In this document: positions 44,599 to 52,907 of the stretch, piece by piece
Numbering within the stretch: position 1 is the stretch's first letter
Layout: each line of letters opens with the position of its first letter
DNA from: Candidatus Nitronauta litoralis
GTDB lineage: Bacteria; Nitrospinota; Nitrospinia; Nitrospinales; Nitrospinaceae
Assembly: GCA_015698285.1 (NCBI GenBank)
Contig: CP048685.1
Span: forward strand, 2,418,001 to 2,482,000
Reading direction: 5' to 3'
Length of the DNA stretch: 64,000 nucleotides
The notes under the pieces: model-generated
What the model was told of the DNA's origin: nothing
Seen by the model: the letters and a program-made list of their open reading frames with translations, nothing else
Databases searched by the model: none
Program-made: the position numbers and the translations under genes

Positions 44599-45240
44599 CT
44601 ATAAAGGTCCACTCAGGCCAGTCGGGCCTGCTACTGTGTTGAGTGAGGCCATGACTTCCTTTTGTGTGAACGATGCCATATAAACCCAGTACCCCGGGTT
44701 GGTGATGTCCAGATCGCGATAGGTCAGAACCTGAAGTGAGAGGTCTGCCTTGGCGCGAATCGGGTTGAGTCTCTGGTCAAATGCCTCTTCTTTGATGGAA
44801 AGGCTGCTGAGCTTGACTGGTAAAACGCGTTTTTCTCCCCAGACAAGAAAGGCGAGAGGAGCCTGCTCACCGAGAATGAACGCGCTTCCCGCAAGTGCGA
44901 GTGCTTCGTTGGCTATGACCGCCGGATAAGACGGGTACACCAGTTGTTCCAAGGCAGCGATAGCCGGGTGCAATCCGTTGTCGACGGTTAAGGGATTATC
45001 CGATGGCTTTTCCAGTTGATCGGTGGCATCGATTTCTACTGAAAAACTCAGGGTTTCCTGAGGAGGACCGTTGACCCGGTTCGCATCGCCCTTTCCTCCA
45101 CCCTGGCCACTGCCTGCCTGGATGCTGCGCGATACCTCATCGGGGTTGTATTGGAAAATGATTATCGTCGGGAGAAGCTCAGGTAGTGTGTAGGAAACAA
45201 TCCCTCCCTTTAGAACTTTTGGACTTCGTTCCATGCTCAA
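44599..45240 (-). CDS. Pvc7/Afp7-like CIS_tube domain protein
   Basis: 213 residues. IIIFQYNPDEVSRSIQAGSG near the start and LSFSVEIDATDQLEKPSDN followed by FLVWGEKRVLPVKLSSLSI match the CIS_tube (Pvc7 N-terminal) domain, a tube-initiating protein on the baseplate. The usual LysM-like C-terminus is absent and appears to be the next gene. A gap of 80 bases precedes it after the DUF4157 gene. Confidence 0.8.
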   Translation of the reverse strand: MSMERSPKVLKGGIVSYTLPELLPTIIIFQYNPDEVSRSIQAGSGQGGGKGDANRVNGPPQETLSFSVEIDATDQLEKPSDNPLTVDNGLHPAIAALEQLVYPSYPAVIANEALALAGSAFILGEQAPLAFLVWGEKRVLPVKLSSLSIKEEAFDQRLNPIRAKADLSLQVLTYRDLDITNPGYWVYMASFTQKEVMASLNTVAGPTGLSGPL

Positions 45241-45320
45241 ATCTCCAGACCCTCGTTGATTCGATATTCTTTCAAGTTGTTAAAAAAGTATTTTTGTTTC
45301 ATTAGTTTTTTAAACTTTAG

Positions 45321-46805
45321 TTATGGAATTTTCGGACAACGCACATCAAAGGGCGTAAATCCCATAGTGTCAGCCGTAAGGCTGGTGAAACATTCCGGAT
45401 TACGATGCCTTTTCTTTACATTTTCAGGATGACCTTTTCTATTAAACCGTGCGTGCATGACTTCATGGATCAGAGCACCAGCGAGTTGATCGTCTGACAT
45501 ACCCCAGAAGCCAGGACACACAGCCATTTGGCTCATGCTGGTTCCGGCGCATACCCAGGCCACGTCGTTAGCTTCACATTTATCCCTGCAATTTTCTAAA
45601 TTAATGGTTTTGGTCCCCGGGCAACGATAAACAATCGGCCTGGATAAACGATTGGCCACACCAATAAACAAGTCCGAGGTAGAATTCATTTCGGATAAGA
45701 TCGCTTTATCCTGAGTGGGAAACGTTTTATTGTTAAACCGGTTTCTAAACCTCTTCCCTTTGGCCGGCGCTTTGCCAAACCGTTTTGTGAATTTTTTAAC
45801 ATCCTTTGAAAAAAGAACGGGGTCTACTGAAGTTAAGGCCATCCCCAACCCCATGACCTGTGCAAAGACCCGGGCTTTCGCATCAATTTTTTTTAACCTG
45901 TCCAGCGGTTTGGAGGGGGCACTGTTAACGCTGGGTTTGCATTTGGAATGTTTGGATACAGTACGTCGGACAGTTTTTTGGCCGCCCCCTTTTTGCTGGA
46001 CAACATGCGCCAATTCGTGTGCCAGCAGGTGGCGACCTGATGCTGAGTTGGGGGAGAATTGTCCTGATCCAAATGCAATATTATTTCCGAGAGTAAAAGC
46101 CTTGGCGTTTATGCTTCCTGCAGCTTTCTCAGCCGAGGAGTGCGTGTGTACACGAACATCAGAAAAATCACGCCCGAACCGGGGTTCAAAATAAGACCGG
46201 TCGGACTCCGACAAAGGCCTTCCTCCAGATTTAACAGAAGATGCTGCAGAATCGCCCGGACCATTTGAACAAGCCGAACAGGTTCCTCCAGAACCAGCCT
46301 TGGCCTGCAATTCTTCTTCTTCCTCTTCTTCCTGTCGTTGGATCAATCCACCCTCAGCAGGTTTGGCCTGCATTTCTTCTTCCTCTTCTTCCTGCCGTTG
46401 GATCAATCCACTCTCAGCAGGTTTGGCCTGCATTTCTTCTTCCTCTTCTTCCTGCCGTTGGATCAATCCACTCTCAGCAGGTTTGGCCTGCATTTCTTCT
46501 TCCTCTTCTTCCTGCCGTTGGATAGCAGGAGAATCTTCTTCCGTGCATTGGGTGCACTTGCGTTGAACAGAATTCATTCCGGAATTTGATAATGAAGAAG
46601 CTTCTCCACCTTTGACCACGGCATCAGCTACCCGATCAGCTTCGGCCTCTTGTGGGTCGTTGGCGGAACCTACCCGGACTTTCCTTTGCAACACCTGATT
46701 GCTGGAAGAAAGGGGAATGGTATTCGATGTCAGGTTCCTCGGGGAGTTTGAAACTCTGGGCTGAGCATTTTCATTTACTTTTCTTGCAGAACCAAATCTA
46801 CCCAT
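45321..46805 (-). CDS. DUF4157 (eCIS_core) protein with second zincin motif and acidic tandem repeats
   Basis: 494 residues from ATG 46805 (SD GGAGG at suitable spacing); an upstream start would overlap the preceding gene. Residues 97-156 hold three 20-residue repeats of QRQEEEEEEMQAKPAESGLI, plus a degenerate fourth. DUF4157 spans ~195-272, with HELAH at 263-267. The C-terminal ~200 residues contain C-rich segments (MAVCPGFWGMSDDQ) and HEVMH at 447-451, as in M35-like Lys-specific metallopeptidases. A secreted protease cargo carried on an eCIS tag is the simplest reading. Two HExxH motifs in one chain is unusual. Confidence 0.8.
   Translation of the reverse strand: MGRFGSARKVNENAQPRVSNSPRNLTSNTIPLSSSNQVLQRKVRVGSANDPQEAEADRVADAVVKGGEASSLSNSGMNSVQRKCTQCTEEDSPAIQRQEEEEEEMQAKPAESGLIQRQEEEEEEMQAKPAESGLIQRQEEEEEEMQAKPAEGGLIQRQEEEEEEELQAKAGSGGTCSACSNGPGDSAASSVKSGGRPLSESDRSYFEPRFGRDFSDVRVHTHSSAEKAAGSINAKAFTLGNNIAFGSGQFSPNSASGRHLLAHELAHVVQQKGGGQKTVRRTVSKHSKCKPSVNSAPSKPLDRLKKIDAKARVFAQVMGLGMALTSVDPVLFSKDVKKFTKRFGKAPAKGKRFRNRFNNKTFPTQDKAILSEMNSTSDLFIGVANRLSRPIVYRCPGTKTINLENCRDKCEANDVAWVCAGTSMSQMAVCPGFWGMSDDQLAGALIHEVMHARFNRKGHPENVKKRHRNPECFTSLTADTMGFTPFDVRCPKIP
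46302..46517 (-). repeat. 60-bp tandem repeats coding for acidic QRQEEEEEE units
   Basis: About three and a half nearly identical 60-bp units run in tandem within the DUF4157/zincin gene. In the protein each unit is 20 residues with six glutamates. Neighbouring units are identical or differ by a base or two, so unit number may vary between strains. Confidence 0.85.
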
Positions 46806-47079
46806 GTCGACCTCCGTCAGTTTGCATGGAGTCCTCAAGGGCCTTCTCAAACAAACTGGATATTTGCTGATCATTGGCATCCTGGGGAATTCTGACTTTG
46901 ACTTTTTCAAGGTGAAGGTTCCCCCGCAGTCCTTGGCCATGGAACATTTTCCGGACAGCGTGTTCTAAACCTTTTGAGACAGAATTTGCCTTTTGGTTCG
47001 CTATGGCAGAGGAGCCGTGTCCTTTTATTCGAACTTCTCCTGTTTTAACGGATACCTTCAGCGGTGTTTGTTTCTTCAT
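46798..47079 (-). CDS. Small eCIS-operon protein of unknown function
   Basis: 93 residues from ATG 47079, which follows the ATPase stop by 4 bases; an earlier start would extend into the ATPase gene. The sequence is basic with VSVKTGEVRIKGHGSSAIA and a C-terminal acidic helix (QQISSLFEKALEDSM). It overlaps the DUF4157/zincin start by 8 bases, which suggests translational coupling to that candidate cargo, as a chaperone or adaptor might show. No family recognised. Confidence 0.6.
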   Translation of the reverse strand: MKKQTPLKVSVKTGEVRIKGHGSSAIANQKANSVSKGLEHAVRKMFHGQGLRGNLHLEKVKVRIPQDANDQQISSLFEKALEDSMQTDGGRHG

Positions 47080-47083
47080 TTTT

Positions 47084-49189
47084 TTATATCCAGGGAATTC
47101 GGGGTTCCTTGTCCAGTTTGCGCATTTCAGATTGTGCCGAGCGTGCAATATGGCTCATGTTTACGGGAGCCCCTTCTGCGGCAGCCAGGAATGCAGCGTT
47201 GACTGCAATGACGACAATGTTGCCTCCTGCCAGTTCCAGTCGACCCAGTGCTGAAAAATCGAGATTTTCTGTTTTGGTTTCTTCGGGAAACGCACGTTGC
47301 CAAATAGCTGTTCTAAGTGAAACACTTGGGAATGGAATGTCGATTACAAAACGCAACCGGCGTAGGAAAGCGACGTCGATATGGCTTTTCATGTTGGTGG
47401 CAAGGATAGACAGCCCTTTATAGGATTCCATTCGTTGCAAGAGATAGCTGACTTCGATGTTGGCATAACGGTCGTGACTGTCTTTTACTTCGCTGCGTTT
47501 ACCAAAAAGGGCATCCGCTTCATCGAAGAACAGCACTGCCCCTCCGGCTTCAGCTGCATCGAATACCCGTTTCAGATTTTTTTCCGTCTCGCCAATGTAT
47601 TTGGAAATCACACTGGACAAATCAATTTTGTAAAGACCCAGGTCCAGTTCATTTGCGATCACTTCCGCCGCCATTGTTTTGCCAACACCACTGGAACCCG
47701 CAAACAAGACAGAAACTCCCCTTCCTCTAATGAGTTTGCGTCCGAATCCGCCACGATTATAGACATCAGAACGATGACGGACCTGTGCTGCTATCGCTTT
47801 CAGATCATGCATCAGATCTTCAGGAAGTTGTAAGTCCTCCCATGTAAAGCCGGATTCAATTTTTTCTGCGAGATCATCTAATCCACGACTCGCGATCTTG
47901 CGACCTGAAGACCAGTATTCAGAGGGATCATCTGTCTGCATGGTTTTACAAAGCGAGGCGATTTCTCCAGGGCCCAAGGCAAAATGCTCTGACAAGGCTT
48001 CGATTTCATCATGGGTTATGGTAATACCCTCGGCTAATTCCCGGGACCAGATATCCATCCGATCCAATGCGGTCAGGGCATGTAAATTCAGTAGAGGTAA
48101 CCAGTCCGGAAGTTCGGGGTGTTCATCAGAAATCACAATGACAAGTGATTCAAGATATCGCAATGCATCTTCCGCAGCAGACAATGCGGTTTGTTTTTTT
48201 TCGTCAGAGTCGAATTTGCCTTGGGCAGATAAGTTGATCACCACAGCGGCATTTCCCAGAATGGCTTCACGCGACAAAACATTAAACTGGGCGCGTCTGG
48301 TGGCAAAATTTGGAGATAATTTGTTTGGTTTCATTTCAACCAGATTCATCCCGAATGTTCCGGCAAGCCGGGCCGCAGCCATATATTTTCCACAACGTTT
48401 TGGGCCCAGGATCAATGCCGCATTGAGTCCTCTTTTCTCGAGAGTCTGCGCTAATTTGTTTACCGGGTCCTGATGGCGAGTTGGGCAATGGCCTGCCGGT
48501 ACCGGCCCTAACAAAGGCTCCACCGCCGAATCGCAGTACTCTTCACCAAAAAAGAGCCTCCCGATTCGTTCTCCCAGTCGAAAAGGTGCCAGCATACCGG
48601 TAGATTCAGGATCTGTTTCGATAAGAGCATATCTGCGTAAAGGGGAGTTGGGAGAGAACCGTTCGCGTGCCAGTGCTTCGGATTCTTCATTTCCGTTTGT
48701 GAAAAGAGCCAGCGCCAGATGAGGAGTCCCCTGGCTCAGGTTGGATCTATCGTGAGCATAACCCAGTAAAGCGCTGAAACCGGCCTGGGCAAATGGTGCA
48801 AGGCCCATCACCATTACATCTTCATCAAATGGTGAGAGACCAAAGGCTTTTGATAGACGATCAAGGGTGCTGGGTTCCCCTGTTTGCTCCATGTTTTTGC
48901 GTGCATTGTCAAAATTATTGCGAGCAGTTTTTATTTTCTCCGGGGTGGGTAATTTTTCTTCCCTTCTGAGGGATCGAAGAAGCCAGTCAGCGGCAAGATC
49001 GGTGATCACAGGATTCTCTGAGGATCCGTTTGATGGGGGTATTTCGGACCGGCGGTTTTGGATGTACTCTTCCAACACCAGATGAAACCATTCCAGACCT
49101 AGGCGAATGACCTCATTATTTAGCCGAACCCAGTTTTCGATTGCCTGGGGGTTCTCGGCGGATATTTGATTTTGTGTCGTTTCAGTCAT
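47084..49189 (-). CDS. eCIS-associated AAA+ ATPase (Pvc15/Afp15-like)
   Basis: 701 residues. An N-terminal helical/winged-helix region (~1-240) is followed by a degenerate first P-loop (LGPKRCGKYM, ~261-270) and a full AAA+ domain with Walker A GSSGVGKT at 498-505 and Walker B FFDEAD at 554-559. Arginines RRLRF follow downstream. Pvc15-type ATPases are part of eCIS loci and are needed for cargo loading in PVC. It is 3 bases from the DUF4255 gene. Confidence 0.88.
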   Translation of the reverse strand: MTETTQNQISAENPQAIENWVRLNNEVIRLGLEWFHLVLEEYIQNRRSEIPPSNGSSENPVITDLAADWLLRSLRREEKLPTPEKIKTARNNFDNARKNMEQTGEPSTLDRLSKAFGLSPFDEDVMVMGLAPFAQAGFSALLGYAHDRSNLSQGTPHLALALFTNGNEESEALARERFSPNSPLRRYALIETDPESTGMLAPFRLGERIGRLFFGEEYCDSAVEPLLGPVPAGHCPTRHQDPVNKLAQTLEKRGLNAALILGPKRCGKYMAAARLAGTFGMNLVEMKPNKLSPNFATRRAQFNVLSREAILGNAAVVINLSAQGKFDSDEKKQTALSAAEDALRYLESLVIVISDEHPELPDWLPLLNLHALTALDRMDIWSRELAEGITITHDEIEALSEHFALGPGEIASLCKTMQTDDPSEYWSSGRKIASRGLDDLAEKIESGFTWEDLQLPEDLMHDLKAIAAQVRHRSDVYNRGGFGRKLIRGRGVSVLFAGSSGVGKTMAAEVIANELDLGLYKIDLSSVISKYIGETEKNLKRVFDAAEAGGAVLFFDEADALFGKRSEVKDSHDRYANIEVSYLLQRMESYKGLSILATNMKSHIDVAFLRRLRFVIDIPFPSVSLRTAIWQRAFPEETKTENLDFSALGRLELAGGNIVVIAVNAAFLAAAEGAPVNMSHIARSAQSEMRKLDKEPRIPWI

Positions 49190-49192
49190 GGG

Positions 49193-50527
49193 TCAAGGGT
49201 CTAGGTGAAAAGTAAATCCTGCGTCTCGACTGCGGGCACCATCTACCTGCACCGCAACGGGATAGGGTGGATCCCCTGCTCCCTGCACAGTTAAAATCCC
49301 CGAAACATCCGACACCGGGATTTGAACCTCGGTTGGCGTGGGAGCCGCCCATGGGTCGCCAACTCCAGGTTGTCGAATAGTCACTGCGGCATTACCAATG
49401 ATGACTTCTGCAGTCTGGGCCTGGTTGTGCCAAAGTCGTGTCCCCTGGACTATGAAAATTGTTGCAAGCGGACCATTTGCGGGGTTAACCCCCGTGATTT
49501 GAGGAGTCAATTGCATTAATGCAAAGTTTGAGGAATAGCGACGGTTTTCCTGAACGTTGGTTCCTCTGCTTAATAAATCTCCTTCCACGCCATCTGCGGG
49601 ATGCTCAGTCAAAACCTGTATCTCTATAGTTCCCGGTTGCAGTTGCTGCCCGGCGGGAATCGGACGAGTCGCAGGATTGTCCAGGTCCACCGGGTACTGG
49701 TTATCCGGAATATTGATACGAATGCGTCCCTCTCCGGAAGGACTGACACGGATCGGGTCCAGATCACCCAGTTGGACGTAAACCCGTTCAGCCAGCACAT
49801 TTTCGCAAAGGAGGGTGATTTCGTCTCCGATACGCACACGGCCTTCGCCCTCCGGACCATTAGGTGCAGGTGTGACAAAGGCTTCCAGAATCACGGGTCG
49901 CGGTCGGACAGTGGCCATGATGCGGCGGGTCTCGACTGGTTGTGGGCGTACGCGGGTTTGCGGTGTTTGAATCTGTATCACTGTTGCCTCGTAAATTACC
50001 GACCGACGAAAATTGGATTCGGACAAGGCAGACCATACCTTGGTAACATCATCCAGATTCGATGGATGCAAAACAATTTTCAAACGCTCAAACTCGTTTG
50101 TCAGCAATGGGTCGAGTATGGGGTCGCCTATCTGGCCTGCATTTGTATTGTTGATAGTCAGTGTGTCGATCTGATTTCCGAAATCGTGTAATACGCGCAT
50201 AGCATCCCCAAGTAAAGTTTGTGAATTGAGGTCTGCGTCGGGTTGGGTTTCCAGCATGCTGTGGGTTGTGATTAAATATCGCAAGTTAAGCGATAACGGT
50301 GGTCTGCCGTATGCAGCCGGATGCCCTTCCCCCGGAATTTCCTGATTTTTCAGTCCAGCGTTTTCTAAAACCTGAAACAGATAAAGGTTAACCCGTCCAC
50401 TGTTTATCCCCGTCACCGCCACGTCTGGAGGGGCAATCGTCACAGTAGGATTGCTCACGACCATTCGGTCCAGAAGGAGCGTCCTGATCGTTCTACTGAC
50501 CGCAGCCATTGCCGCATGCGTAGCCAT
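49193..50527 (-). CDS. DUF4255 (Pvc16-like) protein, probable sheath terminator
   Basis: 444 residues. Residues ~1-190 match the Pvc16 N-terminal (DUF4255) domain: AAVSRTIRTLLLDRM, VNLYLFQVLENAGLKNQ, LNLRYLITTHS. Residues ~210-440 contain IPT/TIG-like beta domains (ITGVNPANGPLATIFIVQGT; GILTVQGAGDPPYPVAVQVD). Pvc16/Afp16 caps the tube and sheath. The extra Ig-like domains make it longer than a bare DUF4255 protein. Confidence 0.82.
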   Translation of the reverse strand: MATHAAMAAVSRTIRTLLLDRMVVSNPTVTIAPPDVAVTGINSGRVNLYLFQVLENAGLKNQEIPGEGHPAAYGRPPLSLNLRYLITTHSMLETQPDADLNSQTLLGDAMRVLHDFGNQIDTLTINNTNAGQIGDPILDPLLTNEFERLKIVLHPSNLDDVTKVWSALSESNFRRSVIYEATVIQIQTPQTRVRPQPVETRRIMATVRPRPVILEAFVTPAPNGPEGEGRVRIGDEITLLCENVLAERVYVQLGDLDPIRVSPSGEGRIRINIPDNQYPVDLDNPATRPIPAGQQLQPGTIEIQVLTEHPADGVEGDLLSRGTNVQENRRYSSNFALMQLTPQITGVNPANGPLATIFIVQGTRLWHNQAQTAEVIIGNAAVTIRQPGVGDPWAAPTPTEVQIPVSDVSGILTVQGAGDPPYPVAVQVDGARSRDAGFTFHLDP

Positions 50528-50533
50528 CGGGAA

Positions 50534-51469
50534 TTACCGACTTGGGTATCCGCGCCGGACGCGTGAATACCCATCAAACCCTCTTGTTCTCTGTATCGTG
50601 GGTTTTGGTTGTTGATTGATCCCCGGTTCCGGTTGAACGAATTCCACCTGAATTTGTCCAATGGAAATATTCACTCCAGGAGAAATTGTTTTTTCCGGCG
50701 ACTCTACTGGTTCTGTTTTGTTTTCTATTGGTTTCAGGGCTTTTGTTTCACTCATGAAATCTGGTGTTTGTCTGGGTGTTGTTCTGCCTTCCGGTTCTTC
50801 TTTTTTTCTGGCTGTTGATGTGTTTTCAACGGCTAAATTATTTTGATCGTTATCTTGCGCTGCAACCCTGGAGTTGTGCTCCTCGATTACTTTAAAAAGC
50901 TGTGTGACAGGGTTTTCCCTGATTGATCCGGGAGGCGATGGGTTTTCTGATTTCTTGTCTGCGATTGTTTTTTGTTCCAGTTTTTCCGGAAGAACGTTTC
51001 GCGTTCCCTGTCGATCCTCTGGCGTTGCTTTGAAAATTCCTTCCTTGATAGATTGAGTTTTACCTGTCTCGCTTTCAAACGTTTCGGAAACCGGTTGGTT
51101 TGAATTGGATGGTGTCGTATTGTCTGCTAAAGGTGAGTCCTCATTCCGGGAAAGTGGGAGGGGGGCCTCCTGGTTTTTCATTTCCTGGTCTCCTGCATGC
51201 AGACTTTCTGCCGTCGGGAGCGACGCTGTTTTTTTTGAAGTTGGTTTGGGTTTTGGCTGTCGATGTGTTGGAAAGGCTGAAGGAGTTTCTATTCTTGAAG
51301 ATTCAGATTCTTCATTCCCACTTGTTTCATTTGGGGTTGGGTTATCAAAGAATGCTGCGGTTTTCTTGAGTTCGAACCGGGAGCGTGGTCGCGGTTGAAA
51401 CGTGACTTGATTGGGTTGCGGGTTTTGTCCTGTCCCCCGTGAAAGAAGACGTTGTATGAAGCCTGTCAT
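50534..51469 (-). CDS. Disordered, Ser/Pro/Glu-rich eCIS-operon protein
   Basis: 312 residues from ATG 51469, which overlaps the previous stop by 4 bases and has a GAGG ribosome site; an earlier ATG would start inside the T4 gp26-like gene. Only the ends look ordered (MTGFIQRLLSRGTGQN; VNISIGQIQVEFVQPEPG). The rest is low complexity, rich in Pro, Ser, Thr, Glu and Lys. Possible roles: a short tape-measure, a tether, or an assembly factor. Nothing identifies it. Confidence 0.6.
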   Translation of the reverse strand: MTGFIQRLLSRGTGQNPQPNQVTFQPRPRSRFELKKTAAFFDNPTPNETSGNEESESSRIETPSAFPTHRQPKPKPTSKKTASLPTAESLHAGDQEMKNQEAPLPLSRNEDSPLADNTTPSNSNQPVSETFESETGKTQSIKEGIFKATPEDRQGTRNVLPEKLEQKTIADKKSENPSPPGSIRENPVTQLFKVIEEHNSRVAAQDNDQNNLAVENTSTARKKEEPEGRTTPRQTPDFMSETKALKPIENKTEPVESPEKTISPGVNISIGQIQVEFVQPEPGINQQPKPTIQRTRGFDGYSRVRRGYPSR

Positions 51470-52335
51470 GATGGCCTCGCTTCTGAATCCACGATTTCCA
51501 GATAGCGCTGCCGGCGCTCGAAGGTCAGGCCTAAAACTTCTCTTTCGCTCCAATGGTAAACCCGGGCCAGGCGGTGAACCTGATCAAAAATATCGTCCCC
51601 GTTTTCCAGTCTGGTGGAAAAGAGAGAGAATGCATCAAGAACGGCTGTGTATTCACGGCCACATTCAGGGCAATGGACTTTAGAGAAAGGATCACTTGCC
51701 GGGTCTAAACCGGACCAGGCACTTTCCAGATGGGGTTTCAATTCCTTCAAAAGGGATTGGTGTGGAATAGTATTTCCCTTTTGGTCGGAGATCTCCAGAA
51801 TGCAGGCCTTGACCAGTTCCAGTTCTAAGTTTTTATCAGGCTTTTTTAGAAAACGACGCCCGATTTTTTCCTGGTCAAAGCCGGTAGGCATTCGAAAACG
51901 TATGGTCAGGGAATGGTCTTGGGTTGAGTCAAAAAACTGGAATGAGTCTTTCCGGTTTTCGGTTTGTTCCGGATGAATAAGGTTGCTTAGAGGAAGGGTA
52001 ATCTCAGACATGGTACCGCACTCCTCAAAGGGACAGCGCGCAATGAGGTCTACTTCCTCGGAGAACGTTATGGAGTAGAGGGTAAACAAGAGGCGTTCTC
52101 GATCACCCGTCGTCAACTGCCGCACATGTTCTTCGTTTATGGGTTTAAGGGAACCGATGCTGTCCAGCAGACGAGTTAACAGGAAGGTGGCTTTTTCAGC
52201 TGGCAGCAAATGGGTAGGCGTATCCAGAAGGGCGGCCTCGTCTTCGCCCGTAACAGGACGCAAACGGGCAACCGTTTGGCGTTGATTGTTATGTGGCAAA
52301 CCTGCCCACAACTCCACGTTTATCAACGAAGCCAT
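51466..52335 (-). CDS. T4 gp26/baseplate-type protein with zinc-binding cysteines
   Basis: 289 residues. VARLRPVTGEDEAALLDT, then LTTGDRERLLFTLYSITF and cysteines C101/C106 (RCPFEECG) and C222/C225 (HCPECG) follow the pattern of the T4 baseplate hub family (gp26-like), in which a zinc site is formed by distant cysteines. The C-terminus has YHWSEREVLGLTFERRQRYL. Likely an assembly or chaperone protein for the tube/baseplate. Confidence 0.65.
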   Translation of the reverse strand: MASLINVELWAGLPHNNQRQTVARLRPVTGEDEAALLDTPTHLLPAEKATFLLTRLLDSIGSLKPINEEHVRQLTTGDRERLLFTLYSITFSEEVDLIARCPFEECGTMSEITLPLSNLIHPEQTENRKDSFQFFDSTQDHSLTIRFRMPTGFDQEKIGRRFLKKPDKNLELELVKACILEISDQKGNTIPHQSLLKELKPHLESAWSGLDPASDPFSKVHCPECGREYTAVLDAFSLFSTRLENGDDIFDQVHRLARVYHWSEREVLGLTFERRQRYLEIVDSEARPS

Positions 52336-52370
52336 CCCTCAATCTCCAGTGCCGAAGAGCGGGTTAAAAA

Positions 52371-52895
52371 TCAGGCAGGAACGTTAAAGCTTGGTTCTGC
52401 CGGTTCCGTAACCTCGACGTCTCTCTCCCAACCCTCATTTTCGAGTTTGATTGTCTGGATAGCGACGGCGTTTGCATTGGCATCCAGGTCAGGCATGGCC
52501 TGATATTCCGATACCCAACACCGGTAGATTTTGTATGAGATGACTTTTTGCCCGGCCTCGTTGAATACATCAAGGATGATGTCTTTACGAAAATCCTCGA
52601 GGGAAACTTCTGAACCGGCCCCTGCTCCAAAATTCCAGACTTTGTTTGCCCATCTTTCGAAGTCGAGGTCGTGGGTGACACCACGCTCGAGTGTGATTCC
52701 CTCATACTTGGTGCGCCCTGGCGATTTTCTGCCGGTAGAAGGGTCCCCGCCTTCGCGGTGTTCTACCACTTCTGTGCTTCTTTTCAGGGAGCCTACTTTA
52801 CTGATTCCTGCAACATACCGACCGTCCCATTTCACCCTGAATTTGAAATTTTTGTAGGGATCAAACCGGCGTGGATTGGTTGTGAATTCAGCCAT
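52371..52895 (-). CDS. eCIS tail tube protein (gp19-like)
   Basis: 174 residues. DPYKNFKFRVKWDGRYVAGI, then KYEGITLERGVTHDLDFERW and KIYRCWVSEYQAMPDLDA match tube proteins of the gp19 family. It forms the inner tube, stacked as hexamers. It is the only tube gene found; many eCIS loci have two or more paralogues. SD AAGGAG lies close before the ATG, 12 bases after the sheath stop. Confidence 0.92.
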   Translation of the reverse strand: MAEFTTNPRRFDPYKNFKFRVKWDGRYVAGISKVGSLKRSTEVVEHREGGDPSTGRKSPGRTKYEGITLERGVTHDLDFERWANKVWNFGAGAGSEVSLEDFRKDIILDVFNEAGQKVISYKIYRCWVSEYQAMPDLDANANAVAIQTIKLENEGWERDVEVTEPAEPSFNVPA

Positions 52896-52907
52896 GACAG
52901 GATCTCC

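Noticed and set aside
46302-46517. CRISPR-like array
   Set aside because: The repeats are contiguous with no spacers, and code in frame for a 20-residue unit.
46241-46589. Plus-strand frames rich in Ser/Phe opposite the acidic repeats
   Set aside because: These are antisense shadows of the 60-bp repeats coding for glutamate on the minus strand.
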